Part shown: piece by piece, positions 15,914 to 23,758 of the stretch
How the letters are laid out: each line of letters opens with the position of its first letter
How positions within the stretch are numbered: the stretch's first letter is position 1
NCBI RefSeq assembly: GCF_035830635.1
Contig: NZ_JAYMFI010000003.1
Span: forward strand, 62,001-126,000
Direction: 5' to 3'
Source: Adlercreutzia shanghongiae
GTDB taxonomy: Bacteria; Actinomycetota; Coriobacteriia; Coriobacteriales; Eggerthellaceae
Length of the DNA stretch: 64,000 nucleotides
Notes under the pieces: generated by a model
The model's input: only the letters and a program-made list of their open reading frames with translations
Databases searched by the model: none
Told to the model about the DNA's origin: nothing
Position numbers and translations under genes: made by a program

Positions 15914-16258
15914 CTACTTCCAGAGGCGCTGGGCGGCGGGATCGTCCAGCAGGCAGAGCTCCAGCAGCAGTTCCAAGTCTTCGGTATGGTCGGCGGCGGG
16001 GTCGTCGTACTTCAGCGCCTTCGCGGTGCCGGTTTCGAAGGCCCCCTCGCCGTGCTGCTTCCACAGCTCCTGCAGGCGCTTGTTGGGGCACAGCCCGTCG
16101 GCCAGCTGGAAGCGCAAGCGGTTGAACTTCGCGGGAATGTCGGTTGCGGTCATGAGGAAGGTCTCGCCCGTCACCGTGCAGCGGAAGTACAGCACGCCCA
16201 TTTCGGGCCGGCGCTCGCGGTAGGCTTCCTTCATCTGCTTGCGACTGTCGGTGGTCAT
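15914..16258 (-). CDS. GIY-YIG-like small protein
   Basis: A 114-residue protein resembling a group of small GIY-YIG nuclease-superfamily members found in Firmicutes and Actinobacteria. The opening MKEAYRERRPEMGVLYFRCTVTGE and the central KFNRLRFQLADGLCPNKRLQELW correspond to the family's sheet and helix. In place of an obvious GIY...YIG pair it has GVLYF and later TATD, so catalytic competence is doubtful. The C-terminal half is acidic and leucine-rich (EDLELLLELCLL). It is convergent with the HipA-like kinase gene 33 bp away. Function is unknown. Confidence 0.65.
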   Translation of the reverse strand: MTTDSRKQMKEAYRERRPEMGVLYFRCTVTGETFLMTATDIPAKFNRLRFQLADGLCPNKRLQELWKQHGEGAFETGTAKALKYDDPAADHTEDLELLLELCLLDDPAAQRLWK

Positions 16259-16605
16259 GACTGGTTCTCTTTTCTGACCGGGTTTGCTCCCCGTTTCCGT
16301 TCGGCGAAGAGCGTTTGGAAGGCTTTAAGCTTGAGGGCCTATTGTCGCTGAGTGCCCCCTCTTTGGCAACTGGCGATGCGATTGGGGCCGTAGCTAAAGA
16401 CGATCAGCGCTGTAGTGAGAGGTGAGAAGCGTAGGCGCGTAGAGGGCAAGACGCACAAGCAGAAAGAGAAGCGCAAGGGGGGCGAGGACGAGACGCGCAG
16501 GGGGCATAGGGGGCGAGACGCGCAAGCAGGAAGAGAAGCGCCGGGGAGCGAGAAACGAAGGGGAGACGCCTCAAGAGAGGAGCCCTATACCCGGCACCGT
16601 TCTCC

Positions 16606-16937
16606 GGTTTTTGGAATATGTGCTTTAATGGCTCATGCCAGCAGAATCTGTACTCCGCTGGTGACAAAAAAGCACCTTTTCCAAAAGAGCCGTTCCAAAA
16701 AAGCACTTATTCCAAATCCTATGAGGCACAACCGTGCCTTTCGTTCTCTGTCATCAATGACATCGCTTGCTTGAACTGGGGTTTCTTCTAAGAGCTTTTT
16801 CGCGTCAGACGAGCCGAAAGCCGAAGATTTGGAAAATGTGCTTTTTCAACAGCGCGGCCGCCAAAAGGGAGCTCGATATTCCAAAAAAACACCTTTTCCA
16901 AACCTGAAGTCTCGTATGCACCTTTTCCAAATCTGAA
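16606..16937. repeat. Cluster of CCAAAAAAGCACCTTTTCCAAA motifs in both orientations
   Basis: At least six related motifs are visible. Three forward copies are near 16664 (CAAAAAAGCACCTTTTCC), 16693 (TTCCAAAAAAGCACTTATTC) and 16878. A partial forward copy (GCACCTTTTCCAAATC) is near 16918. Two reverse copies are near 16610 (TTGGAATATGTGCTTT) and 16827 (GATTTGGAAAATGTGCTTTT). Facing copies, including flanking GGCTC/GAGCC, can fold into two stem-loops. The left arm of the element at 30916 (TCCAAAACGCACCTTTTT) resembles the same motif. Confidence 0.65.
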
Positions 16938-16938
16938 A

Positions 16939-17110
16939 CCGCAACGGCCGCGCATTACCCCCGCACGCGCTGGCTTGCACGCTGAAACCGAACAGTGGCT
17001 TCAGGCCGCAACGACCGAGCATTACCCCTGTGCGCGCTACTGAAACCGAACGGCAGCTTCGGGCCGCAGCGGCCGCGTGTCGCCCCCGCGCACACCGGCT
17101 TGTGCTACGC
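16939..17110 (+). repeat. Diverged tandem repeat, about 58-67 bp unit
   Basis: Three successive units each start with CCGCA(A/G)CG(G/A)CCG and contain a CCCC-rich stretch. The first two share GCATTACCCC and end CTGAAACCGAAC...GCTTC. They begin at 16939, 17006 and 17064. The unit length differs by indels and the third copy is incomplete. Confidence 0.55.
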
Positions 17111-17159
17111 TTCGGCGAAACTATCGAGACCTTCGGAGCATTTCTCGGAAAGGAACATC

Positions 17160-18074
17160 ATGAACGGAAAAGCTATTCATCGCTGTCTACATGTGCTGGA
17201 TCTGGAGAAGTCAATCGCCTTCTACGAAAAGGCGCTGGGGATGTCGGTGATTCGCCGCATAGGGCCCGAAGACGGCTCGTGGACCAACGTGTTCATGGGC
17301 GATAGCGCCTCGGGTTTCCAGCTGGAGCTCACGTGGAACCGCGGGCGCACCGAGCCCTACGACAACGGCGGCCGAGACTCGCACCTGGCTTTCACCGTGG
17401 ACGACTACGAGGCTGCCCGCGCGGTACACGAGGAAATGGGCTGCATCTGCCACGTGAACGAGACTATGGGACTGTACTTCATCGAAGACCCCGATGGCTG
17501 CTGGCTGGAAATTCTGCCGAACAAGGCCGAGTTCGCGCCTCAAAGCGGCGTGGACGTGCTTGACGCCATGGCGCGCCGCCGCAGCCTGCGCCGCTACGCC
17601 GGCGAGCCGATTCCGCAGGCGCTGCTCGACCGCGTTGTGGAAGCCGGATTGCGGTCGGCTTCGGGGCGTTCGCGCCGCCCGTGGGAGCTCATTGTGGTGC
17701 GCGACCGCACCATGCTGGACGCGCTGGTCGAGTGCCGCGAGCAGGGCGCTTCCATGCTCGCAGGCGCCGATGCCGCTATTGTTGTCGTGGCCGATCCGAC
17801 GCAGTCCGATACCTGGGTAGAGGACTGCTCCATCGTCGTGGCGAACATGCACTTGGAAGCCGCCGCGTCCGGGGTGGGAAGCTGCTGGATTCAGGGCCGC
17901 ATGCGCAAGGCCGCCGACGGTCGGTCCACCCACGACTTCGTCGCGAACCTGCTGGGCTTCCCGGCACCGTACCAGCTCGAGGCCATCCTCTCCCTCGGCA
18001 TGCCCGAATCCCCCGCCGAGTCCCGCCCCTTCGAAGAAGCCCTGCTCGCCAAAGTGCACAAGGAACGGTTCTAG
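17160..18074 (+). CDS. Glyoxalase I-like/nitroreductase fusion protein
   Basis: A 304-residue two-domain protein. Residues 1-125 form a VOC (glyoxalase I) domain in which all four metal ligands known from E. coli GloA have counterparts at nearly the same numbers: H7, E56, H75 and E117. Residues 131-304 form a nitroreductase-family FMN domain beginning RRSLRRYAGEPIPQ, with the FMN-binding SASGRSRRPWEL and the late GVGSCWIQG segment. A natural fusion could link detoxification of an aldehyde or thiol adduct with flavin-dependent reduction, but the substrate is unknown. The start at 17160 is chosen from the GGAAAGGA ribosome binding site; the open frame extends upstream through repeat sequence. 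Confidence 0.88.
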   Translation: MNGKAIHRCLHVLDLEKSIAFYEKALGMSVIRRIGPEDGSWTNVFMGDSASGFQLELTWNRGRTEPYDNGGRDSHLAFTVDDYEAARAVHEEMGCICHVNETMGLYFIEDPDGCWLEILPNKAEFAPQSGVDVLDAMARRRSLRRYAGEPIPQALLDRVVEAGLRSASGRSRRPWELIVVRDRTMLDALVECREQGASMLAGADAAIVVVADPTQSDTWVEDCSIVVANMHLEAAASGVGSCWIQGRMRKAADGRSTHDFVANLLGFPAPYQLEAILSLGMPESPAESRPFEEALLAKVHKERF

Positions 18075-18209
18075 CCCACAGACTCCTGTCCAAAACACGG
18101 TGCCGCGCAGCTGATGGGCGAGCGCGAGGAACGGCGCGCCGCCGACAGCCAAAAAGCCCGAAGACTTCAAAGCCCGTCCCTAAAAGCTGCCGAGCCAACG
18201 AGAAACCCC

Positions 18210-18905
18210 CTAGAACAGCGATTGCTGGCCAAGCTCATCGCCTGCCGACCCGGACGCCTTGCTGCCCGCGTCGGCAGGTTCCGCATTCAGGGGAATGGCG
18301 GAGCGATCGGCCAAGCGGGCGTAATCGGGCCCGAGCCACACCGGCAGCTCGTCCTGACGCAGCACAAGCGGCATGCGGTGATGAATGGGCGCCATGTCAG
18401 CGTTGGCCTCGGTGGTCACCATGGAGAAGCGGCCATCGCGCCAAATTCCCCCGATAAGCACAATGCTCTCACCGGGAACTTCGAAGCGATAGGGCCGCTT
18501 AACGGGGCGCCCGGTGCGCGGCGAGGGCACCTTCTCGCTTTCGTGGGTCTCGAAGAAGCTCGTAACGGGAATGACGCAACGGCGATGCTCCATGGACTCG
18601 CGCCATGTGGGCTTCGCGGCACTTTCAATACGCGCGTTGAACACCACGCCCGGCTTCCACGACTCTTCGAATCCCCAAGCGAAGCTGAGCGCCTCAAGGG
18701 AACCGGGCGCGAAGACACCGAAGGGACGGGCCGTGTCGAAGGTGGGCACGATGACAGGAACCAGACTGTTCGGAAATGCCTCGGGCGCTTGGGGAGGTCG
18801 GCGCGCAGGCCAGTCCGCTTCGGGACCTATGGGCGCATAGGCCTCGATGCGCCGAATCACATCCAGCACTTCGTCGAAAGTTAATATGACGCACCGTCCG
18901 CACAT
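18210..18905 (-). CDS. SOS-response-associated peptidase (YedK/HMCES family)
   Basis: A 231-residue SRAP protein. This family shields abasic sites in single-stranded DNA by forming a thiazolidine crosslink through Cys2. The essential start MCGR (C2 after Met removal), the FNARIES segment near 90, the conserved glutamate in TSFFETHE near 115, and the catalytic histidine region APIHHRMPLVL near 175 are all present. The C-terminus is variable and acidic or serine-rich. It stands alone, convergent with the glyoxalase fusion gene. No LexA box was evident in the short upstream region. Confidence 0.93.
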   Translation of the reverse strand: MCGRCVILTFDEVLDVIRRIEAYAPIGPEADWPARRPPQAPEAFPNSLVPVIVPTFDTARPFGVFAPGSLEALSFAWGFEESWKPGVVFNARIESAAKPTWRESMEHRRCVIPVTSFFETHESEKVPSPRTGRPVKRPYRFEVPGESIVLIGGIWRDGRFSMVTTEANADMAPIHHRMPLVLRQDELPVWLGPDYARLADRSAIPLNAEPADAGSKASGSAGDELGQQSLF

Positions 18906-18920
18906 GAGCGCATCATAGCA

Positions 18921-18950
18921 TTGGATTCACTTGGATTCACTTGGATTCAC
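18921..18950 (+). repeat. Three perfect TTGGATTCAC tandem copies
   Basis: TTGGATTCAC is repeated three times without mismatch. It lies 15 bp upstream of the SRAP start codon on the opposite strand, so it falls in that gene's promoter or leader. Confidence 0.85.
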
Positions 18951-19030
18951 TTGCACTTGGCCCCTAGAACCTTGGCGTTATCGCGAGAATTTGCACCTGG
19001 CCCATGGAACCGTGGCACAATCGCGAAAAG
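18951..19030 (+). repeat. Imperfect 40-bp tandem duplication
   Basis: 18951-18990 and 18991-19030 align with exact 40-bp period: both begin TTGCAC(T/C)TGGCCC, share GGAAC or AGAAC, and end ATCGCGA(G/A)AA or its close variant. The second unit runs into the left arm of the foldback element. Confidence 0.7.
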
Positions 19031-19181
19031 TGGCTTGGAATTCACGATTCTTTGACCTCGATTCGCGAAATAGAGGGATGCAGTGTGGTTTTATCGCCCA
19101 TTTCCCCAGGTCGCGTATTACACGCAGCCTTGTATCGGGACAAATTGGTCAAAGAATCGTGAATTCCAAGCCACTTTTTCC
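19023..19181. repeat. Foldback element copy 2 (about 159 bp, perfect 32-bp arms)
   Basis: The arms 19026-19057 and 19147-19178 are perfect reverse complements over 32 bp (AAAAGTGGCTTGGAATTCAC and on to TTTGACC). The core CCCCAGGTCGCGTATTACAC starts at 19104. Length, termini and core offset match the element at 5080. There is no coding capacity. Confidence 0.85.
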
Positions 19182-19388
19182 TTTTTCATGAGCAAAGAGG
19201 CTCCACAGAGCGCAAAAGCCGCTCGATGAGCCTTTCTGTCTGCGTGATGACCGCTCTTGCGGAGGGGTTCAACACGTAAGCCGAAATAACGGTTGCGTGG
19301 GGGCAGGTTAGTGGAACAATGGAGGCGCACGATAACTTTGAACGCAACGCACCGACGAAGCGCTTTCCAACCGAGCGGAGGCAACCCC

Positions 19389-20621
19389 ATGACCCAAGAG
19401 ACCATCGCGGCCGAAACCTTTGAAGCGACCGGCGACTTTCCCATCGACGAACTTCTTTCCGACGGCATCACCAACACCCCGCCGTCGTTCGTTCGCGCTA
19501 TCTTGAAGGCGGCCTCCGACCCGAACGTCACCTCCTTCGCCGGCGGTCTGCCGAACCCCATCTCCTTCCCCCAGGAAGATCTGCTGGAGTCGATGCAGCG
19601 CGTAGTGAGCGAGCATGGCGCCGAGGCCTTCCAGTACTCCGCCACAGCCGGCCTTGCGGGGCTGCGCGCGTGGATCGCCAACCGCTACAACAAGCGCTTC
19701 GGCACCGATTACGTGGCCGACGACGTGCTCATCACCACCGGCTCGCAGCAGGTGCTCGACCTTTTGGGCAAGGTGCTTCTGGATAAGGGCGACGGCGTCA
19801 TCGTGGAGAAGCCCACCTACCTGGCCGCCATTCAGGCCTTCGCGCTGCACCAGCCGGTGTTCCGCGAAGTAGAGCTTACCGAAGACGGCCTGAACATCGA
19901 CGAGCTGAACGCCGCTTTGGACGCCGGCGCGAAGATGATTTACCTCATCCCGAATTTCCAGAACCCCACGGGCCTCACCTACTCCGCCGAGGGTCGCCGC
20001 CAGGTGCGCGAGGCGCTGGCCGACCGCAACATCGTCGTGGTGGAAGACGACCCCTACGGCGAGCTGCGCTTCGAAGGCGAGTCGCTGCCCTACATCGGCG
20101 GTACGGCCCTGCCTCACGGCGTGATCATGGGCTCGTTTTCGAAGACGGTCACCCCGGGCTTCCGCATGGGGTACCTGCTCACGAAAGACCACGAGCTGCT
20201 GAAGAAGCTCAACACCGCCAAAGAGGCCGCCGACCTGCACACCAACGTGTTCTCGCAGTTCGTCATTCTGGACTACCTGACCCATCACGATTTGGACGAA
20301 CACCTGGTGAAGATTCGCGAACTGTACCGCACCCAGGCGGCGGCCATGACCGATGCCATGGAGGAATACTTCCCCGAGGGCGTGTCGTTCACCAAGCCTG
20401 AGGGCGGCATGTTCCTGTGGGCAACCCTGCCCGAGGGCATCTCCACCATGGACCTGTTCGACAAGGCCCTCGAGCGCAACGTGGCCTTCGTGCCGGGCGA
20501 CCCCTTCTACGCCGAGCCCGGCAAGCACAGCACCATGCGTCTGAACTTCACCAACGCTGACGAGGAAACCATCCGCGACGGCATCAAGCGCCTGGCCGAG
20601 GTCATCGCCGAAGCGCTGTAA
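19389..20621 (+). CDS. PLP-dependent aminotransferase, class I/II (2-aminoadipate/LysN-like)
   Basis: A 410-residue fold-type I aminotransferase. The start at 19389 follows a GGAGG ribosome binding site. Recognisable elements are SFAGGLPNPISFP near residue 45, TTGSQQVLDLLGK near 118, PNFQNPTGLTYS near 197, VVEDDPYGELRF near 220, and the Schiff-base lysine in GSFSKTVTPGFRMGYL near 255. The C-terminal substrate-binding arginine lies in STMRLNFT. The pattern is that of the MocR-like/LysN and aromatic aminotransferases that use 2-oxoglutarate as acceptor. The exact amino donor cannot be fixed. It is a single gene between a foldback element and a convergent regulator. Confidence 0.9.
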   Translation: MTQETIAAETFEATGDFPIDELLSDGITNTPPSFVRAILKAASDPNVTSFAGGLPNPISFPQEDLLESMQRVVSEHGAEAFQYSATAGLAGLRAWIANRYNKRFGTDYVADDVLITTGSQQVLDLLGKVLLDKGDGVIVEKPTYLAAIQAFALHQPVFREVELTEDGLNIDELNAALDAGAKMIYLIPNFQNPTGLTYSAEGRRQVREALADRNIVVVEDDPYGELRFEGESLPYIGGTALPHGVIMGSFSKTVTPGFRMGYLLTKDHELLKKLNTAKEAADLHTNVFSQFVILDYLTHHDLDEHLVKIRELYRTQAAAMTDAMEEYFPEGVSFTKPEGGMFLWATLPEGISTMDLFDKALERNVAFVPGDPFYAEPGKHSTMRLNFTNADEETIRDGIKRLAEVIAEAL

Positions 20622-20638
20622 GGCATGCCTCGCGCTAG

Positions 20639-21754
20639 TCAGCGGCTCGGCTGGTCCTTGACGAAGGTGCCCACGGCAATGGCAACGACCGCGCACAGAA
20701 GGCCGCCGACCGCCCATGCCAGCCAGAAGAACGGCGTCTGGTAGCCGGGAACGAAAAGCATAACCAGGCCGGCAATGGTGGCCGCGATCATAACGATGCC
20801 GCACAGGCCGCTCGTTATCTGGTCCTTGCGGCGCTTGCGCTCGATGCGGGCCCGAGCACGCTCGATTTCCGCATCGCTGGCCTCGGTCACGCCAAGTAGC
20901 TCGCAAATCTGCTCGTCGGTGTACAGGGTGCGCAGCGCGGCAGCATCGGAGCCGACGATAACTTTACCCTCGTCGCTTTCGGCGAGCGCCTGCTCGCGGG
21001 CATCGTTGTAGTTGGCAATGCTCAAGCGGCCCAGCATTATGGAACCGTACACGATGCACCAGGCGCCTGCCGCAATGCAGCCCATCATGACGGCCGTCAT
21101 CTCCATCTGCGTGAGCTCGTCCATGCCGTCGGTAAGCCCCACCGCCACGATGCCTGCGAAGATAAGCGCGATGCCCGCCACCAGCAACCAAGCGAACATT
21201 CGCTGGGTACGTTGGCGATCTTCAGCAGTGTAGAAGTCCTGGATATAGGGATGGCTGCGCTGGAATTCCGTATGCTGGAAGGCGGCCACAAGGATGAAAG
21301 CCACCCCGATGGCAATGCCCGCGAACAAGGGAATGAGACCCAGGGCCTCGAGCGTGGGCGCCTTCGCTTCGGCCCAGCCTTCGATGGCAATAAGCAGCGC
21401 CACACCGACGAGGATGGCGAGCACGCCCCAGGAAATCTTCCACGCAAAGGAGCGCATGTGCTCGTCGTAGCCGCACACGTCTTGAGGGGGCCCGCCAGCA
21501 GCGGCGCGCAGGGCAGAGGCCCGAGCCTGCACGGCCGACGAGGGAACCTTGGTAGTAAGGTCGCCTTGAACGAGGTCGTCCAAGGTGCAGTCGAAGATCT
21601 GGCACATCTTCAGCAGCTTGTCCATTTCAGGATAGGAGCGCTCGGCCTCCCACTTGGTGACCGACTGGCGGCTCACCCCCAGCATGAGAGCCAGCTGCTC
21701 TTGGGTCATAGCGTGAGTGGCACGCAGATATTGAAGGTTTTCGCGGAAGCTCAT
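20639..21754 (-). CDS. XRE-family regulator with six-helix membrane domain
   Basis: A 371-residue protein. Residues 3-64 form a Cro/C1-type helix-turn-helix (LRATHAMTQEQLALMLGVSRQSVTKWE), followed by a linker and about six hydrophobic segments between residues 100 and 365. Such membrane-bound XRE regulators are common in Actinobacteria and Firmicutes and often control an adjacent transporter or their own gene; none is adjacent here. The cytoplasmic stretch near residues 265-300 is highly charged (EIERARARIERKRRKDQ). The start has a weak ribosome binding site (GAAAG). It is convergent with the aminotransferase gene 17 bp away. Confidence 0.85.
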   Translation of the reverse strand: MSFRENLQYLRATHAMTQEQLALMLGVSRQSVTKWEAERSYPEMDKLLKMCQIFDCTLDDLVQGDLTTKVPSSAVQARASALRAAAGGPPQDVCGYDEHMRSFAWKISWGVLAILVGVALLIAIEGWAEAKAPTLEALGLIPLFAGIAIGVAFILVAAFQHTEFQRSHPYIQDFYTAEDRQRTQRMFAWLLVAGIALIFAGIVAVGLTDGMDELTQMEMTAVMMGCIAAGAWCIVYGSIMLGRLSIANYNDAREQALAESDEGKVIVGSDAAALRTLYTDEQICELLGVTEASDAEIERARARIERKRRKDQITSGLCGIVMIAATIAGLVMLFVPGYQTPFFWLAWAVGGLLCAVVAIAVGTFVKDQPSR

Positions 21755-21931
21755 GGTAGTCTGCTTTCTTCAGTAATAGGACGGAATCAACGAGTCAAAC
21801 TTTATCCGTCGCACAAGGTGCATTCTACCAACTTCCGGAATCAATTTTCGCAACTTTCAGGCGCCCGCTGGTTGCAAACCCCAGGTCAAAGTCTTAGAAC
21901 GCTTACTTGGGCCATCATGCGCCCACGCAAA

Positions 21932-21958
21932 AGCGGGATGCCTGCGCGACATCCCGCT
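21932..21958 (-). terminator. Terminator behind flavoprotein reductase
   Basis: Stem AGCGGGATG/CATCCCGCT with a 9-nt loop; the minus strand continues TTTTGCG. A second hairpin, GGAGCCCGGG/CCCGGGCTCC at 21969-22000, lies between it and the stop codon at 22023. Confidence 0.7.
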
Positions 21959-22022
21959 CGTTGAAAGCGGAGCCCGGGCAGGGGAGGGTCCCCGGGCTCC
22001 CGTAGGTAGCAGCAGACCGGCG

Positions 22023-23534
22023 CTAGGCCAACGCGGCGGCCACCACTTCGCCGACGTTCTTGCCGAACACCTCGATGTCGCACACGGCATTGCCGCCGAT
22101 GCGGTTGTTGCCGTGGATGCCGCCGGTCACCTCGCCGGCCGCGTACAGGCCGGGGATGGGGTTGCCGTCGGCGTCGAGCACCTGGTTGCTCGCGTTGATG
22201 CGGATGCCGCCCATGGCATGGTGAATACCGGGGGCCACCTTGATGGCGTACATGGCACCCGGCGCGAAGGCGATGCAGCCCTCGGTGCGGCCGAACTCGT
22301 CGGTGGCACCGTCGGTGGTGATGGCGTTGTAGGCATCCACGGTGGCCTGAAGCGCTGCCGGATCCACCTCGATCTGCGAGGCCAGGTCGGCGATGTCGTC
22401 GCCAGTCACCACGATGCCGGCCTTGTCGTACTTCGCGATGGCCTTGTTGTTGTCGTACACCTGCTGGTCGAACACGCACCAGGCGAAGCCGCCGGGCTGC
22501 TCCTGCTCGGCCGCCGACACCTTGTCGCGGGTGGACATCTCGTCGAAGAAGCGGTTGCCCTCGGCGTTCACCAGGATGGCGCCGCCGCCGCGCACGCCCT
22601 CGGCCACGAGCGTGGAGGTCTCCTGCTCGACCGTCGGGTGAATCTGAATCTGGTCCATCTGCACGAGCTCGGCGCCCACAGCCTCGGCCATGAGGTAGCC
22701 ATCACCCGTGGCGCCCGGCTGGTTGGTGGTCACGTAGCCGGCCAGGTCGGGACGGTACTTCGTCACCATCTCCTGGTTGGCGCCCAGACCGCCGGTGGCC
22801 AGAATGACCGCGCGGGCGTTCAGCGTCTTGGGCTTGCCCTTCTCCTCAACCTTGATGCCCTCAACAGCGCCGTCGTTCACCACGAGCTCCTTGGCCTCGC
22901 AGTTCATGCGCAGCGGAATGCCGCGCTCTTCGGCGGCGGCCACGAGCCCCGGCACCAGCGTCAGGCCCACGGCCGAGCCGTCGGTGGGGCGGTGGCAGCG
23001 GGTAACGGACATGCCGCCGGTGAGCGTGATGTTGTCCAGCTTGATGCCCAGGCTGTCCAGCCAGTCGATGGCGCCGGCGGAATTGTCGCACATGAACGTC
23101 ACGAGCTCCTCGTCGCCGGTGTTGTGCCCGCCGTCCAGCGTCTCCTGGGCGAACAGCGCGTTGCTGTCCTCGATGCCCTGTTCCTTCTGGAACTTGGTCT
23201 CCGAGGCGTTCATGCCGCTGGACGAGTAGTTGGTGTTGCCGCCGGTGACGGCCATCTTCTCCAAAATAACGATGTTGGTCAGACCTTGGTCGTAGGCCGC
23301 GATGGCCGCGGAAAGGCCCGCACCGCCGGTGCCGACGATAACCGCGTCGAAGTCCTCGGTCTCGCCTTCCTCGCCGGAATCCGCGGCCTTCGGACCGCTC
23401 TGCGGGGCGCATCCGGTCACGCCCAGCGCCGCCAGGGCGCCCAGGGCACTCGCGCCCGCCACAAAGCTGCGGCGTGACAGGCGCAGCGCGGGGGCGGCAA
23501 AAGCGGTCTCAGTCTTCTTCACGATGTTGCTCAT
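22023..23534 (-). CDS. Tat-exported fumarate-reductase-type flavoprotein
   Basis: A 503-residue FAD_binding_2 reductase. A twin-arginine signal (LSRRSFVAG, R21-R22) ends at VTGC (C42), a lipobox-like site. The FAD Rossmann motif VGTGGAGLSAAIAA follows near residue 67. Residues matching the Shewanella FccA catalytic set are present: a His in CHRPTDGSAVG, Arg in VRGGGAILVN, His in GIHHAMGG and Arg in GNNRIGGNA. It should therefore reduce an activated C=C bond of a fumarate-like acceptor. There is no CxxCH haem domain or FMN-binding domain, so electrons must come from a separate carrier. The start at 23534 has AAGGAGGG. It is divergent from a membrane LuxR regulator. Confidence 0.93.
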   Translation of the reverse strand: MSNIVKKTETAFAAPALRLSRRSFVAGASALGALAALGVTGCAPQSGPKAADSGEEGETEDFDAVIVGTGGAGLSAAIAAYDQGLTNIVILEKMAVTGGNTNYSSSGMNASETKFQKEQGIEDSNALFAQETLDGGHNTGDEELVTFMCDNSAGAIDWLDSLGIKLDNITLTGGMSVTRCHRPTDGSAVGLTLVPGLVAAAEERGIPLRMNCEAKELVVNDGAVEGIKVEEKGKPKTLNARAVILATGGLGANQEMVTKYRPDLAGYVTTNQPGATGDGYLMAEAVGAELVQMDQIQIHPTVEQETSTLVAEGVRGGGAILVNAEGNRFFDEMSTRDKVSAAEQEQPGGFAWCVFDQQVYDNNKAIAKYDKAGIVVTGDDIADLASQIEVDPAALQATVDAYNAITTDGATDEFGRTEGCIAFAPGAMYAIKVAPGIHHAMGGIRINASNQVLDADGNPIPGLYAAGEVTGGIHGNNRIGGNAVCDIEVFGKNVGEVVAAALA

Positions 23535-23758
23535 TGAGGATCCCTCCTTGGCTTGGCGCCGGCCCTCCCTTTTCCGTGCCGGCTCTTGCGCCCCACCTCT
23601 GCAGGGCAAGGAAACCTTACCGTGGCGCTCATCGTGCACCCACGCCCGCCATGGGTGTTTTCGAAAGCGTCCGCCTTCCCACCCAAAAGAGGTGTGAAGG
23701 TCGAAAACGATGCGCTATACTGGGATTTCGCGAAAACGACGAACAGAGGGGAGGGGCC

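Larger units (their letters stand above)
16259..17159. other. Gene-poor 0.9-kb region rich in repeats
   Basis: No convincing coding sequence: the open frames here have poor composition and no ribosome binding sites. The first 350 bp are purine-rich (many GAGACGCGC and AGAAGCGC runs). The rest holds two repeat families annotated separately: A/T-rich CCAAAAAAGCAC motifs, and a diverged GC-rich tandem repeat. The last 50 bp carry the leader of the glyoxalase-nitroreductase gene. Confidence 0.7.
18906..19388. other. Intergenic region of 483 bp filled with repeats
   Basis: From left to right it holds three 10-bp tandem copies, a 40-bp duplicated unit, a 159-bp foldback element (each annotated separately) and about 200 bp of leader for the aminotransferase gene. 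No protein-coding frame is convincing. Confidence 0.7.

Noticed and set aside
16415..16774. 119-residue frame in the 0.9-kb repeat region
   Set aside because: The product is almost all Arg/Glu/Gly/Lys and runs into repeat motifs; there is no ribosome binding site and no family resemblance.
18921..18950. Short tandem repeats considered as a CRISPR remnant
   Set aside because: Units are 10 bp with no spacers and no cas genes are present.
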